Part shown: positions 1 to 9,377 of the stretch, in pieces
How positions within the stretch are numbered: the stretch's first letter is position 1
Layout of the letters: each line of letters begins with the position of its first letter
Assembly (NCBI GenBank): GCA_944322375.1
Contig: CALUOX010000003.1
Span: forward strand, 1 to 54,632
Length of the DNA: 54,632 nucleotides
Reading direction: 5' to 3'
Origin: an uncultured Alistipes sp.
GTDB lineage: Bacteria; Bacteroidota; Bacteroidia; Bacteroidales; Rikenellaceae
Translations under genes and position numbers: made by a program
The notes under the pieces: model-generated
Databases searched by the model: none
Told to the model about the DNA's origin: nothing
The model's input: only the letters and a program-made list of their open reading frames with translations

Positions 1-30
1 ATCCTGTATTTAGTCGTTCACAATGATTTG

Positions 31-1191
31 TTATTGGATGGGCAGCTCGAAGTCCTTGCGGACGATCTGGCTGGTGATACGCCCGAATTCGTCGCATCCG
101 CACAGAACGATGCTGACAGGACAACTGTCGGTCAGATCCCACGTGTAAAGTCTCAGATCGGTGGATTGCCATGCACCGGTGTGGATCACGCTCGCAGCGG
201 TAGAGGAGAAATACGAGTCGAGATAGTTCTCAACATAGCCCTGCAATCCTCCCCAGGTATTGACCGAGGAGTCGAGATTGGGTTTGAAGAGACACTGGCA
301 GAAATAGGGAGCCGTCGTATTCGAAGGTGTGACCTTAAGATCGATGTAGCAATAGTCGCCGCTTTTCGAAGTCAGCGTAGCCTCTACCGTAAAGTCGAGA
401 TCGATGGTTTCAACGGGCGGAAGCGGCTCGGTGGTAAAGCCTTTCGAGACGATCTCTCCCGTAGCGTTGCAGAAGGGATCGACTTCCATGCCGAATGCGA
501 CATATTCCGTATCGGGCTGGAGGTTGGGGAATGTATGGCTGTTCCCGTCAGCCTTCGAGATGGAGTAGTAATCGGGGAATGTCTTGGGATTGTTGGCGTA
601 GTTTTGATAGTAGTAGGTACGCCACGACATGAACATGCCGATCGAGGAGTTCTTGTTGCAGTAGGTTGCGATCCATTTGGCCGGGTCCGGTGCAATCTGC
701 ATGTCGTAAAAGGATTTTGTCTCGACGCGCGGGCAAACCCAGTAATCTTCGTAAGGATTCGATACGACGACCGTTGCGCTGTTCATCGTAATCTGCTCGA
801 CCGAAAGCGAAATGCTTTGGGCAAAAGGCTCAATCTCTTTCTGGTTGAATGTTACGGTGATATTGTTGCATTCGGGATAGGAGAGCGTTACGGTTCCGGT
901 CCGGGGTGCGTCAATGAGCGGATCGACCTTGATTTGGGCTTCTGTCGCCGTATGTGACAGGACCGTTATCCAGTCACAGGAGGCGTCGGCATAGGGCCGA
1001 CCGTTTTCGACATTTTCGAGAGTGTAACGGATTGTGTAGGATCCGCCGACATACGGTACAACGATTGTTGTTTCTCCGTCGATCGTCAGTTCGGGCAGGA
1101 GTGCAGGTTCGTTTTCTGAATCGTCGCTGCTGCATCCAATCGAGAGTAGGCCGGCCGTGAATGCCGATACCAGCAAGACCAGTTTTTTCAT
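31..1191 (-). CDS. BACON-domain surface lipoprotein
   Basis: Predicted outer-membrane or surface lipoprotein of 386 residues. A hydrophobic signal ends in a lipobox with Cys at residue 20, followed by an acidic SSDDSE stretch typical of exported Bacteroidota lipoproteins. Residues about 35-120 look like a BACON domain (Ig-like fold with a 'CDWITV' core), which in this phylum is usually tied to glycan- or mucin-binding proteins. The remainder resembles fibronectin-III-like or hypothetical surface modules with no catalytic motif that I recognise. I chose the ATG at 1191 (MKKL) over one two codons upstream because it gives a standard signal peptide. It lies alone, downstream of the TonB receptor and its terminator. 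Ligand unknown. Confidence 0.8.
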   Translation of the reverse strand: MKKLVLLVSAFTAGLLSIGCSSDDSENEPALLPELTIDGETTIVVPYVGGSYTIRYTLENVENGRPYADASCDWITVLSHTATEAQIKVDPLIDAPRTGTVTLSYPECNNITVTFNQKEIEPFAQSISLSVEQITMNSATVVVSNPYEDYWVCPRVETKSFYDMQIAPDPAKWIATYCNKNSSIGMFMSWRTYYYQNYANNPKTFPDYYSISKADGNSHTFPNLQPDTEYVAFGMEVDPFCNATGEIVSKGFTTEPLPPVETIDLDFTVEATLTSKSGDYCYIDLKVTPSNTTAPYFCQCLFKPNLDSSVNTWGGLQGYVENYLDSYFSSTAASVIHTGAWQSTDLRLYTWDLTDSCPVSIVLCGCDEFGRITSQIVRKDFELPIQ

Positions 1192-1309
1192 AGGCATGAT
1201 GGATTAATATTTGTGTTTGTTGAGCCCTGTTTGGTGTGGCAAGGATTTGTAGAATCGAATGAGAAGGTAGTTTTGGTCTGATATATCTCAAAAAAACATT
1301 AACCAATGC

Positions 1310-1317
1310 CAAATGTA
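1310..1317 (-). promoter_or_regulatory. Candidate -7 element (TACATTTG) for the BACON lipoprotein
   Basis: Read on the minus strand this is an exact TAnnTTTG Bacteroidota -7 box about 120 bp upstream of the start at 1191. I see no clear TTG -33 box at the expected distance, so this is tentative. Together with the terminator at 1382-1416 it accounts for most of the 340-bp gap between the two genes. Confidence 0.45.
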
Positions 1318-1381
1318 GTGAAAAAATATTGAACAGCGTCCTGTTTTTATTGTTTATTTTGGATATGATGTGAAGTTTATA

Positions 1382-1416
1382 AAAAATGCAGGAAGAAACC
1401 GTCCGTTTCTTCCTGC
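1382..1416 (-). terminator. Rho-independent terminator of the TonB receptor gene
   Basis: Perfect 12-bp arms at 1388-1399 and 1405-1416 with a 5-nt loop. On the minus strand the stem is followed directly by a T-rich run (A-tract at 1381-1386 on the plus strand). It lies about 115 bp after the receptor stop codon. Confidence 0.85.
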
Positions 1417-1531
1417 TCTGAGAGTTCAATCGTGTATGAACGAATCGAAAGGCTTCGATCCAAATAGTGGCTTTCATTGGAGGGCCTTTTGCGAATTCAT
1501 TGTAGAGAGCGGTTGTCCGAATCTATCTCTG

Positions 1532-3865
1532 TTAGAATCGTAATTTGGCGCCGACGAACCAGCTGCGCGGCAGCGACGGCCCGTAAATATAGCCCGAGTC
1601 GCGCTGCCAGCCCTGATCGAAGTCCGTCTGATAGGCGTCGAAGAGGTTCTGGATGCCGGCATTGAGTTGCATCGTTACGGTTTTGAGAATCGGGAATTCA
1701 TAGGCGAGTTTGAGGTTCAGGGCGAAGAAGTCGGGGGTGGTCACGGCGACATCGACGGGTGTTCCGGAGCCGGCGGCGTGTTGTACGAGCATCTCGCCCG
1801 TGTAGGTCCCGCTCAGCGAGATGTCGAAACGTGCAAACGGTGTCATGTTGGCGGTCAGATAGCCGTACCAGTCGGGCGTGCGGAACATCCGACGCTCGGC
1901 GGGGGCGTCGTCGCTCCACTCTTCGGGCTCCTTGTAACGGCTTTGCTGCCAGGTGATGCCGGCCTGGAACTCGAACCATCGTGTGAAGGCGGCCTTGGCT
2001 TCGACGTTGATGCCGGCGACGGTGGCTCCGGAGCCGTTGTAGCGTTCGAGCACCGTCTCTCCGCGTTCGTTGGGTTCGGGAAGGTAGCGCGTGGCGAAGA
2101 TGTGGTTGAGTGACGTGTAGAAACACTCCACAAGCAGATTGGTCTGTACGGTTCCGAACGTGCGGTAGAGGTCGAGCGAGGCGCTGATGCTGTTCGACCG
2201 CTCTTCGCGCAGATCGTCGGAGAGCCGCGTTACGACACGTTCACCGCCCACAAGCGCGATGTGGAGATCTTCGTCGAAGGTCTGCGGGGCGCGGAAGCCG
2301 CCGGCATAACTCAGGCGCAGGTTGATCTGCGGCGTGGGGTTGTACCGCAGGTTGACGCGCGGCGAGAAGATGGCATGATCCACCATGTTGTGCTTGTCGA
2401 AACGGCCCCCGAGGAGGAAGCTCCAGCGGTCGTTTTTCCATTCGTTCTGAAGGATGCCGCTGACGACATGCACGGTCTGTTCGGTTCGCATGTCGTAGCC
2501 GATCGTCACGTCGTCGATGCGGTCGTAGTTGTGCTCCACGCTGAGCGTCAGCTCCGCCGGCAGGAACAGCAGCTGCTGGAACCGCTGCAGGAACTGCACG
2601 CCGCTGATGATCGTCAGACCGTCGGTGCGGCCGTAAGCCTTGCGGGCATTCTCCAGCTCTTCGTCGGTCGTGCCCGATCCCGTGCCGCCGTAATAACTCT
2701 TGCGCGCGGTCTGCTGGAGGGCCGAATAGACTCCCAGCCGGCGCGTGTGATCGTCGCGTGAGAGAAGGTTGAAATCGAGCGACAGCCCGTTGATCGTATG
2801 GTCGGTCTGTTCGGTGATGTTCGCTTCGTGGGCCGGCAGATCGAGCCGGTTGCCGCCTCTGCGGAACTCGTTGATCCCGTGATATGCAAGCGTCAGTTTC
2901 GAATGGGCGCCCGTGCGCAGGAACGAGCGCAGGCCGAACATCTGGTTGCGCAGCCGGGGCAGTTCGGTATATCCGTCGCCGTCGTGGTCGTAGCCCGAAC
3001 GGTAGCGGTTCTGGCCATAGACATAGATGCCGGCCTTTCCGTTCCGACTTACCAGCGAAGCATTGACGGTCGTATTGTTGTCAAAGGCGCCGCCGCATCC
3101 TACCGAAAGGAGGGAGTGTCCGATCTCGGCCCAGTCGCGCAACGGCTCTTTGGTGATGATGTTGATCGTACCGCCGATGGCCGATGCTCCGACGAGCGCC
3201 GAACCGCCGCCGCGGATCACTTCGACACGTTCGATCATGTTGGCCGGAATCTGTTCCAGCCCATAGACGCCGTTGAGCGCCGAGAAAAGCGGGCGCGAAT
3301 CGAGCAGAATCTGCGAATAGTGGCCGTCGAGACCGTTGATGCGCACCTGCGTGAAGCCGCAGTTCTGGCATCCGTCCTCGACGCGCACGCCGGGTTGAAA
3401 ATTCAGTCCGTCGGCTAGGCAGACGGCATTGGTCCGCTCGAAAAGTTCGCTGCCGAGGATGTTCACCAGCGACGGCGCCTCCTTGCGGATGACGGCGTTG
3501 CGATCGACCTCGACGACCACCTCGCCGACCGTGACGGAGGCCTCTTCGAGTTCGAAATTCAGTTCGAGGGTCGTATTGGGGCGGATTGTTACGCTGCGTT
3601 CGACGGTTGTGTAGCCGATCGACTGTACGACGACGGTCTGTTCGCCCGCGGGCAGATCGTTGAGCAGGTAGTGCCCCGAAGCGTCGGTCGTGGTGCCGAT
3701 TGTCGTACCCTTGACGGTCAGGGTGATATAGGGAAGATGTTCGCCCGTATGGCGGTCGATGACGTGGCCGACGATCATGGCGTCGGTGCTCCGACTGCCG
3801 TCGGGTGCGGCATGGAGCGGAAGGCCGCACAGCACAAGGCTGCACAGCAGCATGCAGAATTTCAT
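1532..3865 (-). CDS. TonB-dependent outer-membrane receptor with carboxypeptidase-like N-terminal domain
   Basis: Ligand-gated outer-membrane transporter of 777 residues powered by TonB-ExbBD. Order: signal peptide (1-19), a carboxypeptidase-D regulatory-like beta domain (about 30-110), a plug domain (about 125-235) with the VEVIRGGGSA signature, then a 22-strand-type barrel ending in Phe (KLRF), as beta-barrel assembly requires. The plug carries a CQNCG Cys pair just before the 'RINGLDG' segment; this subgroup in Bacteroidota is often annotated as a metal, heme or siderophore receptor. At about 780 residues with no SusD partner it is not a SusC protein. I chose the ATG at 3865 because the longer frame adds 20 residues before a proper signal peptide. 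It follows the small Cys/His-rich gene by 91 bp and probably shares its transcript. Substrate not determinable from sequence. Confidence 0.9.
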   Translation of the reverse strand: MKFCMLLCSLVLCGLPLHAAPDGSRSTDAMIVGHVIDRHTGEHLPYITLTVKGTTIGTTTDASGHYLLNDLPAGEQTVVVQSIGYTTVERSVTIRPNTTLELNFELEEASVTVGEVVVEVDRNAVIRKEAPSLVNILGSELFERTNAVCLADGLNFQPGVRVEDGCQNCGFTQVRINGLDGHYSQILLDSRPLFSALNGVYGLEQIPANMIERVEVIRGGGSALVGASAIGGTINIITKEPLRDWAEIGHSLLSVGCGGAFDNNTTVNASLVSRNGKAGIYVYGQNRYRSGYDHDGDGYTELPRLRNQMFGLRSFLRTGAHSKLTLAYHGINEFRRGGNRLDLPAHEANITEQTDHTINGLSLDFNLLSRDDHTRRLGVYSALQQTARKSYYGGTGSGTTDEELENARKAYGRTDGLTIISGVQFLQRFQQLLFLPAELTLSVEHNYDRIDDVTIGYDMRTEQTVHVVSGILQNEWKNDRWSFLLGGRFDKHNMVDHAIFSPRVNLRYNPTPQINLRLSYAGGFRAPQTFDEDLHIALVGGERVVTRLSDDLREERSNSISASLDLYRTFGTVQTNLLVECFYTSLNHIFATRYLPEPNERGETVLERYNGSGATVAGINVEAKAAFTRWFEFQAGITWQQSRYKEPEEWSDDAPAERRMFRTPDWYGYLTANMTPFARFDISLSGTYTGEMLVQHAAGSGTPVDVAVTTPDFFALNLKLAYEFPILKTVTMQLNAGIQNLFDAYQTDFDQGWQRDSGYIYGPSLPRSWFVGAKLRF

Positions 3866-3956
3866 GATTTTCTGTTTGAGTTGATGCAATGAATGTTTCA
3901 AACGTTCGGTTCGACCCGGACGCACTCCGCGCGGACTCTTCGGCGGCGTGCGGCAA

Positions 3957-4280
3957 TCAACTCAATACGGGCGGTGCCCGCAGACCGTAACTCCGGATCT
4001 CCGGAGCTTCGCTTCCTGTCGGGTCGGGCGAGCAGGATGGCTCCTCGAGGAGGGTGACGGGCGAAAAACTCGCAAGTTCGGTCTCGATGAATGAAGCAAG
4101 GTGGAAGTGGCAGATGTAGCAGAACTCTTCGACGACGGATCCGTCTCCTGCCGCTTTGCACTCCGTTCGTGAGAGCTGCAGGTCGGGATGCAGATCGAGC
4201 GCCTTGCCGATATGGACGTTGATGATGAGCAGTGCCATCATCGCCGACAGGGCTGTTCTGTATCTCGTTGTCAGTCTCAT
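3957..4280 (-). CDS. Small exported Cys/His-rich protein upstream of the TonB receptor
   Basis: Unrecognised protein of 107 residues. It begins with a basic segment and a hydrophobic stretch (about 8-25) that could be a signal peptide or anchor. It carries a CYICHFH motif (CxxCHxH) in the middle plus further Cys residues, suggesting metal or heme contact. The tail is Pro/Ser-rich. The start at 4280 is chosen because the frame upstream adds a Cys-rich leader with no signal character and runs across the candidate -7 box. Position and shared orientation just before the TonB receptor suggest a joint role in metal handling; this is inference. It could still be a non-conserved frame, but signal-like start, motif and placement argue for a gene. 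Confidence 0.55.
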   Translation of the reverse strand: MRLTTRYRTALSAMMALLIINVHIGKALDLHPDLQLSRTECKAAGDGSVVEEFCYICHFHLASFIETELASFSPVTLLEEPSCSPDPTGSEAPEIRSYGLRAPPVLS

Positions 4281-4299
4281 CTCTCGAAGGGAACTCCGG

Positions 4300-4307
4300 C
4301 AAATGTA
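4300..4307 (-). promoter_or_regulatory. Candidate -7 element (TACATTTG) for the small Cys/His gene and TonB receptor
   Basis: Exact TAnnTTTG on the minus strand, 20 bp upstream of the chosen start at 4280. No convincing -33 box was seen. Confidence 0.5.
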
Positions 4308-4380
4308 GCAAAAAAGGCCGAAACGATCCGCGTTTCGACCGAATATTCTTCCCAAAAAGCTCCGTGACAGTCGTTTTTAC

Positions 4381-5280
4381 CTATTTGTCGGTAGTCGGTT
4401 CGGAGCCGCACCGTCCCGTCTTGCGGGGACAGACAACCCGGAGCAGTCCCGGCATGCAGCGCACGTCGAGCGGGAATTCCGCCCCGCGTTGTCCGTCCAC
4501 GTCGGTCGGTTCGTTGCGCGGCGAGGTGATCTGCAGGGAGGCGGCACGCAGATGCCGTACGCTGCGGGGATGCCCTCCGCAGACAAAACGCACCATGGCC
4601 CAGCAGGAGCGCAGGAAATTGCGCTTCTCAAGCATCAGACAGTCGAATTTCCCGTCGCGGACGCTCGATGTGTTGGCCAGACGAATGCCGCCGGCCGTTT
4701 CGCCGTTGAAGACGAGGAAGATCAGTACCCGGGTGTCGAACTCTTCGGTCTCGGTGCGTACATGCAGCGGAATGGCATGCATGCGATACACCTCCTTGAT
4801 TCCTTCGCCGAGGTAGGCCAGTTTCCCGAACCGGTGCTTTTGTTTGTCGGGGGTGTGCTGCGACGTGGTGGTGAAGATGCCGAAGGAGAAAATGTTGACG
4901 AAATGCAGCCCGTTGACGACGCCGCAGTCGAGGTGTTCGATCTCCCCTTCGACGATCTGACGGGCCGCTTCGAGCGGGTCGCGGTCCATGCCGACGATTC
5001 CGGCGAAATCATTGGCCGTACCGGCCGGAATGATCCCCAGTTCGAGCGAGAGCCCCCGTTCCCGCATGCGGTTGACGGCAAAGTTGACCGTGCCGTCGCC
5101 GCCCGCAACCACGACCCGTTCGATCTCCGGATGGCGGTCGAACGGATTGACCGCAAAGTCGATCTTTTGCGGGATGAGCTCCCATCCGCCGTCGGCGAAG
5201 ATGCGGACGATGTTCGCAACGTTTCGGGCGATATGTCCGCGCCCGGATTCGGGATTGTAAAGAAAGAGCGCTCTTCTCAT
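4381..5280 (-). CDS. Diacylglycerol/lipid kinase family protein (DAGK catalytic fold)
   Basis: Cytoplasmic kinase of 299 residues of the YegS/DgkB type, which phosphorylate lipid hydroxyls such as diacylglycerol or sphingoid bases with ATP. The nucleotide-binding GGDGT motif is at residues 60-64 and the second signature GTANDFA at 86-92. The C-terminal beta-sandwich ends in basic, Cys-containing residues. Length is normal for the family. The ATG at 5280 removes 26 upstream residues with no family similarity and fits 'RRALFLYNPESGRG', the usual first strand. It starts 41 bp after the apbE stop, so the two are probably cotranscribed. Bacteroidota make sphingolipids, so a sphingosine-type substrate is possible; the exact lipid cannot be told. 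Confidence 0.9.
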   Translation of the reverse strand: MRRALFLYNPESGRGHIARNVANIVRIFADGGWELIPQKIDFAVNPFDRHPEIERVVVAGGDGTVNFAVNRMRERGLSLELGIIPAGTANDFAGIVGMDRDPLEAARQIVEGEIEHLDCGVVNGLHFVNIFSFGIFTTTSQHTPDKQKHRFGKLAYLGEGIKEVYRMHAIPLHVRTETEEFDTRVLIFLVFNGETAGGIRLANTSSVRDGKFDCLMLEKRNFLRSCWAMVRFVCGGHPRSVRHLRAASLQITSPRNEPTDVDGQRGAEFPLDVRCMPGLLRVVCPRKTGRCGSEPTTDK

Positions 5281-5321
5281 GGGAATGCGGATTGCGTTCT
5301 GTCGATGAACAGGTTCTTGTG

Positions 5322-6368
5322 TCAATTGTTGAGCAGTTTTTCGAGGCGCGGCGAGCACCAGATCTCGTAGTCGGCGGGATTTTGATCGGCCTGACGTCCG
5401 TCGGCCTTGTCCGTCGCCAGGATGAAGTAGGCCATGACTCCCTCCTGCTCCAGCTCCCGTGCCTTCTCTACGGCCCGTTCGGGGCCAAGCGACATGAACA
5501 TCGTCCCCAGCGCGTCGGCACGTGCGGCATTGTTGCAGAAGACGGTGGCCGAGAGCAGCCGCGATACGGCGCTTTGTCCGGTTACGGGGTTGATCGTATG
5601 GGCTATCTTGCGGCCGTCGGCGGTATAGTAGAAGCGGCGGTAGTTCCCGGAGGTGGCGTAACTGATGTCGGATATGGCGACGATGCGTTGCAGATCGGCA
5701 TCGGAGAAGTTGTTGTCATAGGGCGTTTCGATCCCGATGCGCCACTTCCCGCCCTGCTCGTTCACACCCCGGCAGCGGCCGCTGCCGGCGATGGTAACCA
5801 GGTAGTTGTCAACACCGCGCGCTTCAAGCATGCGGGCGATCAGATCGACCATGTATCCCTTGCCGATGGAGTTGAAGTCAAGCTGCATGCGGGGATCGGC
5901 CTTGACAAGTCGTCCCTGCTCGATGCGGATCTTCCGGTATCCGACCAACGGCAGCAGAGAGTCGAGATTCGGAGTTCCGACACCCGCTTTCCCGGCAAAT
6001 CCCCACGCTTCGACGAGCGGTTTGACCGTGATGTCGTACATGCCGTCGCTGATGCGGCTTACGGAGTCGGCTGCGAGAATGTTGTATGTCAGATGGCTGT
6101 CGAGCGAGTCCGTTTCACCGCGATTGATCCGGCTCAGGAGGGACCGTTCGTCGAAGATCGACATGGAGTGTTTGAGTTCGGCGTCCAGATCCATCACGCT
6201 GGCGTAGATCTCCCGCTGGGGTATTTTCGTCTGCGCCTTGATGTGGAAGGTGGTGCCCAGTACGGCGCCGTCAACGGTGACATAGGGCGCGGGCGTGTTG
6301 CAGGCTGCCGTTGCACCGAGGAGCCAAACGGCAAGAAAAAGACGGACGAACGGAGTAAAATTCATCAT
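5322..6368 (-). CDS. apbE: FAD:protein FMN transferase (ApbE), lipoprotein form
   Basis: Periplasmic lipoprotein of 348 residues (lipobox Cys at 23) that transfers FMN from FAD to Thr/Ser of target proteins such as Nqr/Rnf subunits. Seen: the SIGKGYMVD segment (167-175), HTINPVTG (257-264) and ADALGTMFM (284-292) with the metal-binding Asp, all at expected spacing. Odd: at 192-200 the family usually has an IGGE/D-like turn before R-x-RG, whereas this protein has IAGSGRCRG, same length but with the acidic residue and one Gly replaced. Whether it remains active is uncertain. No flavinylation targets lie in the window. It leads the lipid kinase gene by 41 bp. Confidence 0.9.
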   Translation of the reverse strand: MMNFTPFVRLFLAVWLLGATAACNTPAPYVTVDGAVLGTTFHIKAQTKIPQREIYASVMDLDAELKHSMSIFDERSLLSRINRGETDSLDSHLTYNILAADSVSRISDGMYDITVKPLVEAWGFAGKAGVGTPNLDSLLPLVGYRKIRIEQGRLVKADPRMQLDFNSIGKGYMVDLIARMLEARGVDNYLVTIAGSGRCRGVNEQGGKWRIGIETPYDNNFSDADLQRIVAISDISYATSGNYRRFYYTADGRKIAHTINPVTGQSAVSRLLSATVFCNNAARADALGTMFMSLGPERAVEKARELEQEGVMAYFILATDKADGRQADQNPADYEIWCSPRLEKLLNN

Positions 6369-6388
6369 GCGGAAGTTTAGTCAACGGG

Positions 6389-6396
6389 CAAAGATA
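6389..6396 (-). promoter_or_regulatory. Candidate -7 element (TATCTTTG) for apbE and the lipid kinase
   Basis: Exact minus-strand TAnnTTTG about 20 bp upstream of the apbE start. No clear -33 match. It is arranged divergently from the rpsO promoter. Confidence 0.55.
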
Positions 6397-6459
6397 ACAT
6401 TTTTTGTTGGCATCGGATAAAAAAGCGGACACAAGGCGAAGTTTTTTTCCTGCAAAGGG

Positions 6460-6490
6460 TTGGTTGCTAAATAAATTTAGTGTACCTTTG
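6460..6490 (+). promoter_or_regulatory. Promoter of rpsO-pnp
   Basis: TTGG at 6460-6463 and TACCTTTG at 6483-6490 with a 19-bp spacer, a good match to the Bacteroidota sigma-ABfr consensus. Transcription from here leaves a leader of about 60 nt with a 5-bp CACGC/GCGTG hairpin (6494-6507). That hairpin could be a site for feedback binding by S15, but it is short and unproven. Confidence 0.75.
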
Positions 6491-6561
6491 CGCCACGCTC
6501 TGGCGTGATTTCGTAGTAAGGGGAATGCGTCGTAGAGTGGAACGAAAACAAATTTTTCACA

Positions 6562-6834
6562 ATGGCTTATTTAACAGCAGAGAAAAAGCAGGAGCTTTTT
6601 GGTCAGTACGGAAAGTCTAACACGGATACGGGTTCCCCCGAGAGCCAGATCGCGTTGTTCTCCTACCGTATCAACCACCTTACGGAGCACATGAAGAGCA
6701 ACCGTCACGATTTCGGAACGCAGCGCGCCCTGCTGCGTCTGGTCGGCAAACGCCGCCAGTTGCTCGAGTACCTCAAGGAGATCGATATCGAGCGCTATCG
6801 CGCCATCGTCAAGACACTCAATCTCCGCAAGTAG
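6562..6834 (+). CDS. rpsO: 30S ribosomal protein S15
   Basis: Primary 16S rRNA-binding protein of the 30S platform, 90 residues, normal length. Seen: the conserved [20 protein letters not shown] core and the [18 protein letters not shown] helix that contacts the rRNA three-way junction. The single ATG start is supported by family length. It is followed by a hairpin and then pnp, the same gene order as in many bacteria, where S15 represses its own translation and the pair share a transcript. Confidence 0.98.
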   Translation: MAYLTAEKKQELFGQYGKSNTDTGSPESQIALFSYRINHLTEHMKSNRHDFGTQRALLRLVGKRRQLLEYLKEIDIERYRAIVKTLNLRK

Positions 6835-6846
6835 TACCAGTGCCGG

Positions 6847-6882
6847 AAAATGGGGCAGTCACCGCGGTGGCCGCTCCATTTT
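6847..6882 (+). terminator. Hairpin between rpsO and pnp (terminator or processing site)
   Basis: AAAATGG at 6847-6853 pairs with CCATTTT at 6876-6882, enclosing a GC-rich inner stem (GGC/GCC and CACCGCGGTG). It ends in a short T run and sits just after the rpsO stop. It would stop part of the transcripts or act as a cleavage point before pnp. The stem lies inside the reading frame extended upstream of pnp, so that extension is probably not translated. Confidence 0.6.
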
Positions 6883-6920
6883 GCATGGAAAACGAACAAC
6901 ACAAGGATATTTTAGACGTT

Positions 6921-9119
6921 ATGGAAGAAAAGAAGCTGTACAATGCCGTTCAGAAGTTCATCAAGCTCGCCGACGGACGCGAGATCATGATCGAGACCGG
7001 CAAATTGGCCAAACAGGCCGACGGTGCGGTTGTCGTGAAGCAGGGCGATACGATGCTGCTGGCGACGGTCGTGGCCGCGAAGGACGCAAAACCCGACACG
7101 GATTTCATGCCGTTGCAGGTCGAATACAAGGAGAAATATGCCGCATGCGGACGCTACCCGGGCGGCTTCATGAAACGTGAGGGCAAGGCCAATGACAGCG
7201 AGATCCTCGTAGCACGTCTGATCGACCGTGCATTGCGGCCGTTGTTCCCGTCGGATTACCACGCCGAGGTGTATGTGACGGTCAACCTGATCTCGGCCGA
7301 CAAGGATATTCAGCCCGATGCGCTGGCCGGACTGGCCGCTTCGGCGGCCCTGGCCGTCTCGGACATCCCCTTCGGCGGCCCGATCTCGGAGGTGCGCGTG
7401 GCGCGCATCAACGGCGAGTACTGCATCAACCCCACCTTCTCGCAGATGAGCCAGGTGGATCTCGACATCATGGTCGGCGGTACGATCGACAACATCCTGA
7501 TGGTCGAGGGCGAGATGAAGGAGGTTTCGGAAGAGGTGATGCTGGGCGCCATCAAGTTCGCCCATGAGGAGATCAAGCGTCACTGCGCCGTGCAGATCGA
7601 ACTGTCGAAGGAGCTGGGCAAGGATGTGAAGCGCACCTATTGCCACGAGGTCAACGACGAAGAGCTCAAGCAGACGATCATCAGTGAGCTGTATGACAAG
7701 GCCTATGCCATTGCCACGAGCGGAACGATGAAGCACGAGCGTGAAGACAAGTTCAATGCGCTGGAAGAGGAGTTTGCGTCGCGTTATACGGAGGAGGAGC
7801 TGGTTGAGAAGGCTCCGCTGATCCACCGCTATTTCCACGACTATGTGTTGAAGAAGGCGATGCGCAACATGATTCTCGACGAGGGCAAACGTCTGGACGG
7901 CCGTCGGCTGGACGAGATCCGTCCGATCTGGTGCGAGGTGGACTATCTGCCTGCAGCACACGGTTCGGCCATCTTCACGCGAGGCGAGACGCAGGCGCTG
8001 GCTACGGTGACGCTGGGTACGAAACTCGATGAGAAGGTGAAGGACGAGGTGTTGGTACAGGGTACCGAACAGTTCGTGCTGCACTACAACTTCCCGCCCT
8101 TCTCGACGGGTGAGGCAAAGGCTTCGCGCGGTTTGTCGCGTCGTGAGATCGGTCACGGACATCTGGCATGGCGGGCCCTCAAGCCGATGGTTCCGCTGGG
8201 CGAGGAGAATCCCTATGCGGTGCGTGTCGTTTCGGATATTCTCGAATCGAACGGTTCGTCGTCGATGGCGACGGTTTGTGCCGGTACGCTGGCGCTGATG
8301 GATGCCGGTGTGAAGCTGAAAAAGCCCGTATCGGGTATTGCCATGGGTCTGATCTCCGATTCGGAGACGGGCAAATGGGCCGTTCTGTCGGATATCCTCG
8401 GGGACGAGGACCATCTCGGAGACATGGACTTCAAGGTAACGGGTACGCGCGACGGTATCACGGCGACGCAGATGGATATCAAGGTTGACGGCCTCTCGTA
8501 CGAGGTGCTTGCCGCCGCGCTGGAGCAGGCCCGCAAGGGACGTCTGCATATTCTGAATATTCTGACGGAGTGCATTGCGGAACCGCGTGCCGACTACAAA
8601 CCGTTTGTTCCGCGTCTGGTGCAGATCAATATCCCGAAGGATTCGATCGGCGCCGTGATCGGCCCGGGCGGCAAGGTCATTCAGGAGATCCAGAAGCAGA
8701 CCAATACGACCATTACCATTACGGAGGATGACCAGAAGGGTATCGTCGATATTTTCGGTGTCGATAAGAGTGCGATTGACGGTGCTTTGCAGCGCATCAA
8801 GGAGATCGTTGCCGTGCCGGAGATCGGAGAGACCTATCATGGCAAGATCAAATCGATCGTACCGTTCGGTGCGTTCGTGGAGATCCTGCCCGGCAAAGAG
8901 GCTTTGCTCCACATTTCGGAGATCGAATGGAAACGTTTCGAAACGATGGAGGAGAGCGGCCTCAAGGAGGGCGACATGATCGACGTGAAGCTGATCGGGG
9001 TGGACGACAAGACGGGCAAGCTGAAGCTCTCCCATCGTGCGCTGCTGCCCAAACCCGAAGGGTATGTGGAGCGGGAGCGCCGGCCTCGCGGAGACCGTGA
9101 ACGCCGCCGCCGCGAATAG
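6921..9119 (+). CDS. pnp: Polyribonucleotide nucleotidyltransferase (PNPase)
   Basis: 3'-5' phosphorolytic exoribonuclease, a trimeric ring in RNA turnover. 732 residues from the ATG at 6921. Two RNase PH-like domains (about 10-145 and 320-500) flank an all-helical segment; a KH domain carries the GPGG loop near 580, and an S1 RNA-binding domain starts near 637 ('[16 protein letters not shown]'). A short Arg-rich tail follows. I chose 6921 because homology starts there; an ATG at 6885 in the same frame is possible, while the GTG at 6840 would force translation through the hairpin. Likely cotranscribed with rpsO. Confidence 0.97.
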   Translation: MEEKKLYNAVQKFIKLADGREIMIETGKLAKQADGAVVVKQGDTMLLATVVAAKDAKPDTDFMPLQVEYKEKYAACGRYPGGFMKREGKANDSEILVARLIDRALRPLFPSDYHAEVYVTVNLISADKDIQPDALAGLAASAALAVSDIPFGGPISEVRVARINGEYCINPTFSQMSQVDLDIMVGGTIDNILMVEGEMKEVSEEVMLGAIKFAHEEIKRHCAVQIELSKELGKDVKRTYCHEVNDEELKQTIISELYDKAYAIATSGTMKHEREDKFNALEEEFASRYTEEELVEKAPLIHRYFHDYVLKKAMRNMILDEGKRLDGRRLDEIRPIWCEVDYLPAAHGSAIFTRGETQALATVTLGTKLDEKVKDEVLVQGTEQFVLHYNFPPFSTGEAKASRGLSRREIGHGHLAWRALKPMVPLGEENPYAVRVVSDILESNGSSSMATVCAGTLALMDAGVKLKKPVSGIAMGLISDSETGKWAVLSDILGDEDHLGDMDFKVTGTRDGITATQMDIKVDGLSYEVLAAALEQARKGRLHILNILTECIAEPRADYKPFVPRLVQINIPKDSIGAVIGPGGKVIQEIQKQTNTTITITEDDQKGIVDIFGVDKSAIDGALQRIKEIVAVPEIGETYHGKIKSIVPFGAFVEILPGKEALLHISEIEWKRFETMEESGLKEGDMIDVKLIGVDDKTGKLKLSHRALLPKPEGYVERERRPRGDRERRRRE

Positions 9120-9172
9120 CATCTGTCGGAGTCGTGGGTCCGGATCATTCCGGCCGGGGTCACGAAGTGAAA

Positions 9173-9209
9173 AAAACCGCCTCGGAGAAGTTTCGAGGTG
9201 GTTTTTTTT
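9173..9209 (+). terminator. Terminator after pnp
   Basis: CCGCCTCG (9177-9184) pairs with CGAGGTGG (9194-9201), with a flanking A-run/T-run; eight T follow at 9202-9209. A canonical intrinsic terminator about 55 bp after the pnp stop. Confidence 0.9.
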
Positions 9210-9221
9210 CGTATAAAAAAG

Positions 9222-9252
9222 TTGCATAATCTGAGCGAGTTTTATATATTTG
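9222..9252 (+). promoter_or_regulatory. Promoter of the TPR/OmpA-like lipoprotein
   Basis: TTG at 9222-9224 and TATATTTG at 9245-9252 with a 20-bp spacer. It gives a leader of roughly 115 nt before the ATG at 9378. It begins directly after the pnp terminator, so the gene is an independent unit. Confidence 0.75.
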
Positions 9253-9377
9253 CGCGTACTATTGTTGGAGATGCCGCGTTAAGGTTTAAAAGACCGGAGA
9301 CGTAAAACGGCCGAAAACAAAAATGCAGACAGAATAAACGAAATCAATGCTTAATAACTTTTATAACTAAATTCATT

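Noticed and set aside
6912..9227. 771-codon minus-strand open frame opposite pnp
   Set aside because: Long antisense frames are common opposite GC-rich genes. It has no family features and PNPase on the plus strand is certain.
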